Assembly (NCBI GenBank): GCA_934512155.1 | Contig: CAKSWS010000002.1 | Span: 1 to 64,000 of the forward strand | Direction: 5' to 3' | Length of the DNA stretch: 64,000 nt | From: an uncultured Eubacterium sp. | Lineage (GTDB): Bacteria > Bacillota > Clostridia > Oscillospirales > Acutalibacteraceae | Shown: piece after piece, positions 15,225-23,371 of the stretch | Numbering within the stretch: the stretch's first letter is position 1 | Layout of the letters: the number at the start of each line of letters is the position of its first letter | Program-made: the position numbers and the translations under genes | The notes under the pieces: model-generated | Database searches by the model: none | The model's input: the letters and a program-made list of their open reading frames with translations, nothing else | Told to the model about the DNA's origin: nothing

Positions 15225-16595
15225 ATGAAAAAATCTTTGTTGGCTGTTATTTTGGCAGTATTTATGGCGGTTGTTCCCGCTTTGTCGGTTTCGGCGGCTG
15301 AAAATGACGGTTCTTATTCAGGCTCTAATCAATTAAGTCCGGTTATTACCGTGGATTCTTATAACGTAAACGGCAGTGTAACAGGCGGCAGTGTGTTTAA
15401 ACTTTCAGTTAATTTGAAAAACACAAGCCGTGATATTGACGTTCAAAATGTAACGGTTCGTGTATCAGGCGGCGATGCATTTGGTGTTAATAACGGAACA
15501 GACAGTGTGTATACAGATAAAATTGCCAAAAATTCAACTTACGGCTTTTCAAAAAATATGATGTGCGCATCGTCTGTTGAAAACGGCGTTTATCCAATCG
15601 GAATTTCTGTTAATTATGAGTATTTTGACAGTGAGGGTGAAAAAGGCTCCGGCTCACAGGAATTTAATATCAGCATTAAGGCAAGCAAGCAAAGCACGTC
15701 GCAAGCAGCACCGCAGGCTTTAACTCCTCAAGTTCTTATTTCTTCATTTTCTTTCGGCGGCGATACTGTTAACGGCGGTGAAAAGTTTAATCTTAACTTT
15801 ACGGTTAAGAATAACTCATCTTCCGTTACAGTTAAAAACGTGCTTATTAAACTTACAGGCGGCGAATCGTTTGTTGTGGCAGACGGAACGGATACTGTTG
15901 CGGTTAGCTCTCTTTCCCCCGGCGGCAGTGCAAAAATTTCAAAGCAGTTTCAATGCCTTGCAAGTGTGAATTCCGGCGTTTACCCTGTTACCGCTTCAAT
16001 TACATATGAGTATTACGAGGGCGGCGAAAAGGCACAGGGTACTTGCGAATTAACAATGAGCGTTCCGGTTGTTCAGCCGGATAAGGTTGCTTTTGAGGGT
16101 ATATCATTGGCAGATAAAAACGTTACGGTTAATCAGGAAACCGATTGTCCGTTTCAAATTATAAACAGCGGTAAAACAAAACTTTCAAACGGTAAGGTTA
16201 TTTTAAAGGATGACGCAGGCAATGAGCTGGCATCTGCTTATATAGGCAATTTGGAAGCCGGCACACAGTTTGCAAGTAATTATACTTTGCCGGTAACGTT
16301 TACGGAAATGGGCGTTAAAAATTTAATTTTTGTTTTTGAATATGAAAACGAAAATTCAGAAAAAGAAAGTATTGAACAGCCGTTTAAGGTTACTGTTGAA
16401 AAAGAGTTTGACCCGTATGAGAATAACGATACAACAGATAACAGTGAAACAGAAGAAAAATCATCTGCTGTTGTGCCAATTGTGTGCAGCGTGGCAGGTG
16501 TTGCGGTTTTAGTTGTTGCCGCAATAATTATTGCAAAGGTTGTTAAGAAAAAGAAGCTTACGAAAGGCAGTGAAGTTATAGATGAAGAAATCTGA
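15225..16595 (+). CDS. Secreted, C-terminally anchored protein with three Ig-like (CARDB-like) domains
   Basis: About 456 residues. A signal peptide (MKKSLLAVIL..., cleavage probably after SVSA) precedes three tandem beta-sandwich repeats at about 35-155, 165-285 and 290-395. The first two are clearly homologous to each other: each has a VxNVxxxxxGGxxF segment and ends SGVYP or NGVYP followed by an EY(Y/F) strand. An acidic linker (about 396-420) leads to one membrane helix and a KKKKLTKG cytoplasmic tail. ATG 15213 is only 2 bases from the GGAAAGG and GTG 15216 is possible; 15225 gives the best signal peptide. It sits between an ABC ATPase and its permease, so it probably works with that transporter at the cell surface. 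It has no counterpart in the Bacillus ytr operon. Confidence 0.75.
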   Translation: MKKSLLAVILAVFMAVVPALSVSAAENDGSYSGSNQLSPVITVDSYNVNGSVTGGSVFKLSVNLKNTSRDIDVQNVTVRVSGGDAFGVNNGTDSVYTDKIAKNSTYGFSKNMMCASSVENGVYPIGISVNYEYFDSEGEKGSGSQEFNISIKASKQSTSQAAPQALTPQVLISSFSFGGDTVNGGEKFNLNFTVKNNSSSVTVKNVLIKLTGGESFVVADGTDTVAVSSLSPGGSAKISKQFQCLASVNSGVYPVTASITYEYYEGGEKAQGTCELTMSVPVVQPDKVAFEGISLADKNVTVNQETDCPFQIINSGKTKLSNGKVILKDDAGNELASAYIGNLEAGTQFASNYTLPVTFTEMGVKNLIFVFEYENENSEKESIEQPFKVTVEKEFDPYENNDTTDNSETEEKSSAVVPIVCSVAGVAVLVVAAIIIAKVVKKKKLTKGSEVIDEEI

Positions 16596-17913
16596 CCTGT
16601 TTGCAACCGCCTTGCGTAATTTGCGTAATAGAAAAACAAGAACACGGCTGACTGTTATAGGTGTTGTTATAGGTACCTGTGCAATAGTTATAATGGTTTC
16701 AATCGGCGTGGGTATAGATAAAATGCTTACGGCGCAGTTTAATTCAAACAGTTCTCTTCATAAAATAACGGTTTACGGGCTTGAGGAAGATGAAAGTAAG
16801 CCGGAAAACGAAAAGCAGAAACTTGATGACAGGGCGCTGGAGTATCTTTCGGGTTTGGAACACGTAAAAGTTGCAGTTCCCACTGTTGATATGAGCGAAT
16901 ATGCCCAATTTTCCCGTGGTAAATATAATTTGCAATGGGGATTAAAAGCCATTGATGTTTCAAAAATGGCAGAAATGGGATATACGTTAACAGAGGGTGC
17001 TTTTAATGCAGACGATAAGTATGCTGTTTATGCAGGTAAATCGGCTGTAACAAATTTTGCGGACGTAAACGGTAATTCCGCCAAGTACAAGTATGACAGC
17101 AATTATAAGCTGGCGGAAAGCGAAATAGATTTACTTAAAGACAGATTTACAATATCTGCGGTTGAATCCGCCGATGAAAACGGCAATAAAACCGCTTCAT
17201 CCGTTGTACAGCCGGTTAATGTGGCAGGAATTATAAAAGCCGACAACTCTGTGGATTCAGACAGCGATACCGCCGTTTATATTGATATGGCGCTTGCTAA
17301 AGAACTGTATAAACAATATAGTATGATTAATCCCGGTAAAAATAACCAATTTGAATACGGAAATATTTATCTCATAGTAGATGATATGTCAAATATTTCT
17401 GCAGTTAAAGATAAATTGGCTGAAAAAGGGTTTGTAAGCTATTCCGATGATGACGATTTGGCGTACACCAAAAAAATTATGATGGCAGTTCAACTTGTTT
17501 TGGGCGCAATAGGTGCTATTTCAATGTTTGTTGCCGCTTTTGGTATCAGTAATACAATGGTTATGTCTGTTTATGAAAGAACGAAAGAAATAGGCGTTAT
17601 GAAAGTGCTTGGCTGTGAGCTTAGTGATATTAGGGCAATGTTTCTTTATGAAGCAGGCACGATCGGTTTAATGGGCGGTGTTATCGGACTTATTATAAGT
17701 TATATTTTATCAATATGTGCAAATGCTGTGGCACGGGTTGTAATGTCGTCAATGTCATCTGGAGATGATTTTTATATTTGCGTTTCTTCAATTCCGCCGT
17801 GGCTGGCTTTGCTTGGAATTTTATTTGCCGTGGGAGTAGGCGTTTTGGCAGGTATTTCGCCGGCAAACCGCTCTGTTAAGGTTAGTGCTTTAACGGCAAT
17901 TCATAACGAATAA
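16582..17913 (+). CDS. MacB/FtsX-type ABC transporter permease (YtrF-like)
   Basis: A 443-residue permease. One N-terminal membrane helix (about 22-45) is followed by a large extracytoplasmic MacB-PCD-like domain (about 46-300) and three C-terminal helices making the FtsX domain. The conserved cytoplasmic coupling segment YERTKEIGVMKVLG, with the following AMFLYEAGTIGLMGG, is present. Transporters of this class move no small substrate across the membrane but transmit force to envelope substrates such as peptides, lipids or lipoproteins. It overlaps the Ig-domain gene by 14 bases, so the two are translationally coupled. It pairs with the ATPase at 14515. Confidence 0.88.
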   Translation: MKKSDLFATALRNLRNRKTRTRLTVIGVVIGTCAIVIMVSIGVGIDKMLTAQFNSNSSLHKITVYGLEEDESKPENEKQKLDDRALEYLSGLEHVKVAVPTVDMSEYAQFSRGKYNLQWGLKAIDVSKMAEMGYTLTEGAFNADDKYAVYAGKSAVTNFADVNGNSAKYKYDSNYKLAESEIDLLKDRFTISAVESADENGNKTASSVVQPVNVAGIIKADNSVDSDSDTAVYIDMALAKELYKQYSMINPGKNNQFEYGNIYLIVDDMSNISAVKDKLAEKGFVSYSDDDDLAYTKKIMMAVQLVLGAIGAISMFVAAFGISNTMVMSVYERTKEIGVMKVLGCELSDIRAMFLYEAGTIGLMGGVIGLIISYILSICANAVARVVMSSMSSGDDFYICVSSIPPWLALLGILFAVGVGVLAGISPANRSVKVSALTAIHNE

Positions 17914-17929
17914 GAAAGGGGGGCATTTT

Positions 17930-18295
17930 GTGTTTTCTTTAGACACAAAAGGGCGTGAACCGCTTTATGTTCAACTTGAAAAAGAAATAGTTAAATATAT
18001 AAATTTGGGCATTTATAAGGCAAATGACCCGTTGCCCTCGGTGCGCTCGTTGGCTTGTGAACTGGGTATAAATCCAAATACGGTTGCCAAAACATATAAA
18101 AATCTTGAGGCAAACGGCGTAATATACACACAGGCAGGCAAAGGCGTTTTTGTTTGCGACGGAAACAGTTTAAGAGAGGTTCATAAAATTGCTTATGACG
18201 GTTTAAAATCCGCAATGACAGATGCTAAAAATGCCGGAATGAGTAAAACAGGTATTTTAGAAATAGTAGATGAAATTTGGAGGGATGAAGAATGA
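17930..18295 (+). CDS. ytrA: GntR-family transcriptional regulator, YtrA subfamily
   Basis: A 121-residue protein: an N-terminal winged helix (about 10-72, with PLPSVRSLACELGINPNTV as the recognition part and the AGKGVFV wing) and a short two-helix C-terminal dimerisation segment. There is no UTRA or FCD ligand-binding domain. This small size defines the YtrA subfamily, whose genes sit inside ABC transporter operons and repress them. The start is GTG with a strong AAAGGGGGG 6 bases upstream. It overlaps the next ATPase gene by 4 bases (ATGA). Its probable operator is at 14468-14492, which would make the whole operon autorepressed. Confidence 0.88.
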   Translation: MFSLDTKGREPLYVQLEKEIVKYINLGIYKANDPLPSVRSLACELGINPNTVAKTYKNLEANGVIYTQAGKGVFVCDGNSLREVHKIAYDGLKSAMTDAKNAGMSKTGILEIVDEIWRDEE

Positions 18296-19194
18296 TTGAA
18301 ATTTGCAATTTAGTCAAAAGTTTTGGCACAAAAAAAGCGCTGAATAATGTTTCCTTTACAATTTCGAAAGGCTCTATTTTCGGACTTGTAGGCTCAAACG
18401 GCGCAGGCAAAAGCACATTGCTTAGGGTGCTTGCAGGCGTTTATAAAGCAGACGGCGGCAAATTGCTTGTTGACGGCGAAAGCACATTTGAAAACAATGC
18501 CGTTAAAGGCAAAATCGCTTTTATTTCCGATTATCCTTACTTCGTTGCAGGTTCAACTCTTGAAAGCTGCGCAAAATATTATAAAACGGTTTATTCAAAT
18601 TGGAATAATGAAAAATTTAATCATTTAAAATCGATTTTCCCGATTAATTCAAATCAAAAAATCGCAACAATGAGCAAAGGCATGCAACGCCAATGTGCAA
18701 TAATTTTGGCACTTTCCTATATGCCTGAATATATTTTGTTTGATGAAATTTTTGACGGTCTTGACCCGGTTGTAAGAGAACTTTTAAAAAAATTGCTTAT
18801 TGAATTTGTGGACGAAACAGGGGCAACCGTTGTAATCGCAAGCCATAATTTAAGAGAACTTGAAGGCTTTTGCGACCATATAGGATTGCTTCATAACGGC
18901 GGAATATTGCTTGAAAAGGATATAGACGGCTCGTCTATAAATCTTTACAGAGTTCAGTTTATTCTTGAGAATGAAGACTCTCTTAATATTATTAAATCAA
19001 AGCTTGATGTGATTAAAGAAACACATCAGGGCAAAATGGTGCAGTTAACGGTGCGTGGCGAACTTGAAAATATTGAGGCTGTTATTAACAGAGAATGCCC
19101 GTTGTTCTTTGAATATTTGCCGTTAACTCTTGAAGAATTGTTTATTTGTGAAATGGAGGTAGCAGGATATGAAATCAAAGACCTCTTTAAGTAA
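18292..19194 (+). CDS. ABC transporter ATP-binding protein (YtrB-like)
   Basis: A 300-residue ATPase of the exporter type typically encoded beside YtrA-class regulators. Walker A GSNGAGKST is at 34-42. The signature is MSKGMQRQ (126-133) rather than LSGGQ, and Walker B is YILFDEIFDGLD (146-157). The Q-loop position appears to lack glutamine (ISDYPYF). The C-terminal 75 residues form an extra domain. A degenerate signature is normal for the YtrB group and does not by itself mean inactivity. It overlaps both neighbours (4 and 26 bases) and pairs with the large membrane protein downstream. Confidence 0.87.
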   Translation: MIEICNLVKSFGTKKALNNVSFTISKGSIFGLVGSNGAGKSTLLRVLAGVYKADGGKLLVDGESTFENNAVKGKIAFISDYPYFVAGSTLESCAKYYKTVYSNWNNEKFNHLKSIFPINSNQKIATMSKGMQRQCAIILALSYMPEYILFDEIFDGLDPVVRELLKKLLIEFVDETGATVVIASHNLRELEGFCDHIGLLHNGGILLEKDIDGSSINLYRVQFILENEDSLNIIKSKLDVIKETHQGKMVQLTVRGELENIEAVINRECPLFFEYLPLTLEELFICEMEVAGYEIKDLFK

Positions 19195-21139
19195 AATAAA
19201 TGCCGTTTTAAAGAAGAATTTCAGGCAAAATGCGTCGGGGTTTATTATTTCTTCCGTTGTCTTAATAGCGTCTGTTGTATTTGCTTGTAAAAGCCTTATT
19301 GGCGCAAGGGACAATATTGCTTTGTATGACAATATGAGCAATTATATATCCGATATAACAGAGACAATGATTTCCTTTTTGGGGCTTTGTACTTTGGTTA
19401 TATGCTGTTTAGCAACGTTTGTTGCTTCTGTAAAAATGTTTAAGGAAATTTACAGCAAGCGTGCGTCTGATATGTTTTTTTCTTTGCCGGTTAAAAGAGA
19501 GGAATATTTTGTTGCAAACGTATTGTACGGTGCAATTTATATTTTATGCTCTGTTGTTATTGTTTTGTTAAGCACATTTATTTTTGGCAAAACAAACTTA
19601 ATTTTTGAATCAAAAGCAGTGGATTTTGATTTTAATAAATTTACGGGTTATATTTTTGCATACGGTGCCGTGGCATTATTTGTGTTTTCAATTTCAATGC
19701 TTTGCACGGTTTTATGCGGCAAAAAATGGCAAACTGTGGGGCTTACATGTTTAACTTTAGGCTCATTTCCGGTTTTAGTTTACAGTGTAATCGAGATTCT
19801 TAATTCAATTTACGGCTTTAACGTTTCATTCTCCGTAGATGCGTTGAATAATCTTGTTAATTATACTTCATATGCGGTGGTTTATGTTTGTATAAGCCGT
19901 GTTGCCTTGGCGCTTGTTGTTTTTGCAATAGGTTATGCCGTGTTCAAACACCGTAAAGCTGAAACAGCTCAGGAAAATCTTGACGGCAAGGTTGTTCCAA
20001 ACTTGTTTTTATTTATGTTCCAAATTATCGGCGCAGTTGCATTAAGTATATTAGGCAATGAAATTTGGATGAAAATTTTATTTATTGTTATTGCCGTTGC
20101 AGTTATAACATTGATCTATTGCAGTGCATTTTACAGAAAACCCGGTACAAAACAGGCGTTTGCAGCGGCATTGACTTCTGTTGTTTTAACTTCATTGTTT
20201 GTTGTGTGCGTGGCTTACGTTCCATCTGCATGCGGCTATAAAAATTATGTTCCCAAGGCTGAAAACATTAAATTTGCACAGTTTATTTCTCAAGATGATG
20301 ATTATATGTATTCAAACGGATATTCCAACAACGTTATTAACACGGTTTTAAACGGATTTTATTATGATGGATTTAATTCCGACAGCTATACTGTTGAAAT
20401 CTCCGATAAGGAAACATTGGAAAAACTTGTTGCTTTTCATTCAAAAACAGTTTCCGATGAAACATATAAACGGTTTGATGATTATTTTAACAAGAATATT
20501 GAAGATGAAAATGATTCGTCTACATGGTATTCCTATAGCATTAAATATTTGCTTGATAACGGAAAAACGGTAACACGCTGTTATACCGTAAATACAGAAG
20601 AGGTTTTGGCTGAATATTCTGCATTAATGAAAGAAAGCGAAATTTTAAAGCAGGCAGAGCCGTTTTGTATTGATAATTCGGATATTTTATTTGCCCGTAT
20701 AGAAAATGTTTACAGTGAAGATGAAGAGCCGTCTACAGAGGAATATGACGAGGAAAACGGCAGTTATTATACTTATTATGACGACAGCAGTTATTATAAG
20801 CTTAATGATTACAGCGGATTATTTGAAAGCGTTATGGCTGATAAGCAAGCGGAGGATGATAAACTGTTTGTTATCGAATACGGCTACGGATTCTTTATTG
20901 ATAACTTGTATTATGATAATGATTACAGCATTGTTATTTACTCGTTTACAGATGATGCAACAAGTGAAATTCGTGAAGAAATAAGAAAAATGACTCCAAG
21001 GCAGTTGGAAAAATTCATTGTAGACTGCAACAACAAATACCCATTCACCCAATATGTTAAAACTTCTTGGGTAAATGTATACGGCGATAATTATAAAACA
21101 AAGTCATTTCTCAGAAACAATAATATAATTGTAAAATAA
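19169..21139 (+). CDS. ABC transporter membrane protein with large C-terminal extracytoplasmic domain (YtrC/YtrD-like)
   Basis: A 656-residue protein. The first 360 residues hold about eight to ten hydrophobic helices, including YSKRASDMFFSLPVKREEYF after helix 2, typical of ABC-2 type permeases of the YtrC/YtrD group. From about residue 361 to the end is a soluble, strongly acidic, Tyr- and Asp-rich domain with no further membrane helix, presumably outside the cell. The gene overlaps the YtrB-like ATPase by 26 bases and is preceded by GGAGG. It ends the operon before a strong terminator. Bacillus has two half-size permeases (YtrC, YtrD) here; a single gene suffices in this window. Confidence 0.8.
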   Translation: MKSKTSLSKINAVLKKNFRQNASGFIISSVVLIASVVFACKSLIGARDNIALYDNMSNYISDITETMISFLGLCTLVICCLATFVASVKMFKEIYSKRASDMFFSLPVKREEYFVANVLYGAIYILCSVVIVLLSTFIFGKTNLIFESKAVDFDFNKFTGYIFAYGAVALFVFSISMLCTVLCGKKWQTVGLTCLTLGSFPVLVYSVIEILNSIYGFNVSFSVDALNNLVNYTSYAVVYVCISRVALALVVFAIGYAVFKHRKAETAQENLDGKVVPNLFLFMFQIIGAVALSILGNEIWMKILFIVIAVAVITLIYCSAFYRKPGTKQAFAAALTSVVLTSLFVVCVAYVPSACGYKNYVPKAENIKFAQFISQDDDYMYSNGYSNNVINTVLNGFYYDGFNSDSYTVEISDKETLEKLVAFHSKTVSDETYKRFDDYFNKNIEDENDSSTWYSYSIKYLLDNGKTVTRCYTVNTEEVLAEYSALMKESEILKQAEPFCIDNSDILFARIENVYSEDEEPSTEEYDEENGSYYTYYDDSSYYKLNDYSGLFESVMADKQAEDDKLFVIEYGYGFFIDNLYYDNDYSIVIYSFTDDATSEIREEIRKMTPRQLEKFIVDCNNKYPFTQYVKTSWVNVYGDNYKTKSFLRNNNIIVK

Positions 21140-21146
21140 AATTAAT

Positions 21147-21185
21147 GCTTTCCCTTAATTTCGGTTTTGGGAAAGCTTTTTATTT
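21147..21185 (+). terminator. Terminator of the ytr-like operon
   Basis: Perfect 8-bp stem GCTTTCCC (21147-21154) / GGGAAAGC (21169-21176) with a 14-base loop, followed by TTTTTATTT. Confidence 0.85.
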
Positions 21186-21199
21186 ACAGATTTTTAGGG

Positions 21200-21231
21200 A
21201 AAATAAAAAGAGCCTGCACTTGCAGACTCTT
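21200..21231 (-). terminator. Terminator of the 44-residue gene
   Basis: An 11-bp stem AAGAGCCTGCA (21208-21218) / TGCAGACTCTT (21221-21231) with one G-U pair. On the minus strand it is followed by TTTTTATTTT (complement of 21198-21207). It lies 30 bases after the stop codon at 21261 and converges on the ytr operon terminator. Confidence 0.75.
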
Positions 21232-21260
21232 AAAAAATTTGTTTTTCAATTAATTTTTAA

Positions 21261-21395
21261 CTACCTTAAAAGTGAAAATCCAAGGTCAATAACGCCGCCC
21301 AAAAGCCTGGATGTTTTACGCATTCCCAAGGTTTCGGTGCACCAAAGAATGATAAGTGCAATAAATATTGCTATTATAAGGGTTTCTTTTTTCAT
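21261..21395 (-). CDS. Small membrane peptide, 44 residues
   Basis: ATG at 21395 and TAG at 21263-21261 (minus strand) give a 44-residue peptide. It starts MKKETLIIAIFIALIILWC, one clear membrane helix, then a short TETLGMRKTSRLLGG amphipathic or basic segment and a VIDLGFSLLR end. Support for a real gene: a strong GGGAGG 8 bases before the ATG, a promoter TTGATT-16-TATAAT just upstream, and a dedicated terminator after the stop. I do not recognise a family. Its start region faces the divergent oadG promoter. It could be a membrane regulator or toxin-like peptide, but nothing seen decides this. Confidence 0.65.
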   Translation of the reverse strand: MKKETLIIAIFIALIILWCTETLGMRKTSRLLGGVIDLGFSLLR

Positions 21396-21422
21396 ATTTA
21401 AAACCTCCCAACCAATAATATT

Positions 21423-21450
21423 ATTATAAACTATTTAAAAAATAAATCAA
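21423..21450 (-). promoter_or_regulatory. Promoter of the 44-residue gene
   Basis: Minus strand: TTGATT (21450-21445), 16-base spacer, perfect TATAAT (21428-21423). The distance to the ATG at 21395 leaves about a 20-base leader that contains the GGGAGG. Confidence 0.5.
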
Positions 21451-21506
21451 TACTTTGTTATTAATTTATATACATTAACGATTTTTCGATAAAAATAAAA
21501 TAATTG

Positions 21507-21535
21507 TTGAAAAAATGCAACATCTGTTTTATAAT
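21507..21535 (+). promoter_or_regulatory. Promoter of the oadG-oadB operon
   Basis: TTGAAA (21507-21512), 17-base spacer, perfect TATAAT (21530-21535), 35 bases before the chosen oadG ATG. The spacer contains a 16-base string (21511-21526) repeated exactly upstream of miaB at 28088-28103. Confidence 0.7.
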
Positions 21536-21570
21536 ACTAACTAATTTGATAATAATGGGGGGCATATTTG

Positions 21571-22032
21571 ATGAGTCCGATTTTAATGGAAATTGTTGCG
21601 GACAGAAGTGCAACATTTACAGCAACTGTTGTAATTGCCGGAATCAGCATTGTAATTGCCGTGCTGTTTTTGCTTATATTAATTTTTATGGCTTTTGGAG
21701 CAATTGCACCGAAAATTGAAAAATCAGTTTCTGCAAGAGAAAAAAGCAAAGCTGAAAAAAAGGCTGCCAAAAATGCGGTAAAGGCAGCAGAAAAAAATAA
21801 CAAACCGGTTACGGCTGCACCTAAAAGTGCACCTGTTGCGGCACCTATACCGGCACCTGCACCGCAGGTTGAACCCGGAATAAGCGGCGAAGTTGTTGCC
21901 GCAATCGCTGCGGCTGTGGCACAAACAACAGGCGGCAGCGGCGCAGTAATCCGTTCTATTAAGAAAAAGAATGTAAGCGGCAGAAATCCTTGGGCAAATG
22001 CCGCAAACATTGAAAACACAAGGCCATTTTAA
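21571..22032 (+). CDS. oadG: Sodium-pumping decarboxylase gamma subunit (OadG family)
   Basis: A 153-residue protein with one N-terminal membrane helix (about 17-43). A Lys/Ala-rich stretch and an Ala-Pro-rich linker (about 80-105) follow, then a C-terminal segment GEVVAAIAAAVA...IRSIKKKN...NPWANAAN ending RPF, the characteristic gamma-subunit tail. Gamma subunits assemble the biotin-dependent decarboxylase on the membrane. There is no MKM biotin-attachment site, so it is not the biotin carrier despite the Ala-Pro linker. ATG 21571 (8 bases after GGGGGG) is preferred to TTG 21568. It is followed 14 bases later by the beta subunit. Confidence 0.82.
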   Translation: MSPILMEIVADRSATFTATVVIAGISIVIAVLFLLILIFMAFGAIAPKIEKSVSAREKSKAEKKAAKNAVKAAEKNNKPVTAAPKSAPVAAPIPAPAPQVEPGISGEVVAAIAAAVAQTTGGSGAVIRSIKKKNVSGRNPWANAANIENTRPF

Positions 22033-22046
22033 GGAGGAGGATATTA

Positions 22047-23279
22047 ATGGAAATACTTCAAGGCGTTTGGGAAGTTATTGTTAGTATCTTCACAAACTCA
22101 GGCTATGCTTATTTTTTCACTGCTGACGGCGGTTGGAAAAATTTGGTAATGATTTTAGTTGCATTCGTATTTTTGTATTTAGGTATTAAAAAAGGTTTTG
22201 AACCGTTGCTTATGGTGCCCATTGCGTTTGGTATGCTGCTTGCAAACATACCCGGGGCGAATTTGGCTGTTCAATACCATGATTTGCAAGGTTTTATTGA
22301 ACTTGTTGCACGTGGCAGAGTGTGGGATGAAACTGCTAATGCGTGGATAACAGGGTTAACGCCCGGACTTATGGATTTCTTGTATTTCGGCGTTAAAGCA
22401 GGTATTTACCCACCTCTTATTTTCCTTGGTATCGGCGCTATGACAGACTTTACTTCTCTTATTGCAAATCCAAAAAGCTTTATTTTGGGTGCTGCGGCTC
22501 AGTTTGGTATTTTCTTCACATACATCGGCGCTATTGTTCTTAACTTTACACCAAAACAGGCAGGCTCAATCGCAATCATCGGCGGTGCAGACGGTCCTAC
22601 GGCTATTTTCGTAACGTCAATGCTTGCTCCGGAAATGCTTGGTACAATCGCAGTGGCAGCATATTCTTACATGGCACTTGTTCCTGTTATTCAGCCGCCT
22701 ATTATGCGTCTTTTAACCACAAAGAAAGAGCGTTCTGTTGTAATGGGCAACCTTCGTCCTGTTTCAAAGCTTGAGAAGATATTGTTCCCTATTTTGGTAA
22801 CAGTTGTTGTTTCTCTTCTTCTTCCTGATGCCGCTTCTCTTGTAGGTATGCTTATGCTTGGTAACCTTCTTAAAGAAAACGGTCAAACAGAGCGTATTGC
22901 AAAGGCTGCACAAAATGAACTTATGAATATTATTACAATTTTACTTGGTATTTCTGTAGGCGCTACAACGTCTGCCGCAAGCTTCCTTAATTGGAACACA
23001 ATTAAAATTGTTATTTTAGGTCTTGTTGCGTTTATGCTTGGTACTGCAAGCGGCGTATTGTTCGGCAAACTTATGTATTTATTCTCAAAGGGTAAAGTTA
23101 ATCCGCTTATCGGTTCTGCAGGTGTTTCAGCCGTTCCCATGGCTGCACGTGTATCTCAAAAGGAAGGTCAAAAGGAAAATCCTTCAAACTTCCTTCTTAT
23201 GCATGCAATGGGTCCAAACGTTTCAGGCGTTATCGGTTCTGCAGTTGCGGCAGGTATTCTTTTAACACTGCTTCGATAA
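22047..23279 (+). CDS. oadB: Sodium-pumping carboxylate decarboxylase beta subunit (OadB/MmdB/GcdB family)
   Basis: A 410-residue polytopic membrane protein, the Na+-translocating carboxybiotin decarboxylase. The signature GGADGPTAIFVTS carries the essential Asp182. The TDFTSLIANPKSF loop and the C-terminal SAVPMAARV and NFLLMHAMGPNVSGVIGSA segments are conserved. It couples decarboxylation of carboxybiotin to outward sodium pumping. The substrate (oxaloacetate, methylmalonyl-CoA or glutaconyl-CoA) is set by the alpha subunit, which is not in the window, so the oad symbol names the family only. A strong AAGGAGGAGG precedes the ATG; a perfect terminator follows. Confidence 0.9.
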   Translation: MEILQGVWEVIVSIFTNSGYAYFFTADGGWKNLVMILVAFVFLYLGIKKGFEPLLMVPIAFGMLLANIPGANLAVQYHDLQGFIELVARGRVWDETANAWITGLTPGLMDFLYFGVKAGIYPPLIFLGIGAMTDFTSLIANPKSFILGAAAQFGIFFTYIGAIVLNFTPKQAGSIAIIGGADGPTAIFVTSMLAPEMLGTIAVAAYSYMALVPVIQPPIMRLLTTKKERSVVMGNLRPVSKLEKILFPILVTVVVSLLLPDAASLVGMLMLGNLLKENGQTERIAKAAQNELMNIITILLGISVGATTSAASFLNWNTIKIVILGLVAFMLGTASGVLFGKLMYLFSKGKVNPLIGSAGVSAVPMAARVSQKEGQKENPSNFLLMHAMGPNVSGVIGSAVAAGILLTLLR

Positions 23280-23301
23280 GAAATTACACATTAAATTAAG
23301 T

Positions 23302-23330
23302 AAAAAGGGTGTCCGCAGACACCCTTTTTT
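23302..23330 (+). terminator. Terminator of oadG-oadB
   Basis: Perfect stem AAAAAGGGTGTC / GACACCCTTTTT with a CGCA loop (23314-23317), ending in a T run. Confidence 0.9.
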
Positions 23331-23371
23331 AAGCATTTGCTTTTAACTGATATTTTTGAAAGGAAAAATTT

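Noticed and set aside
21836..21880. Ala-Pro-rich stretch in oadG as a biotin-carrier linker
   Set aside because: No Met-Lys-Met biotinylation motif follows; the C-terminal tail is that of gamma subunits.
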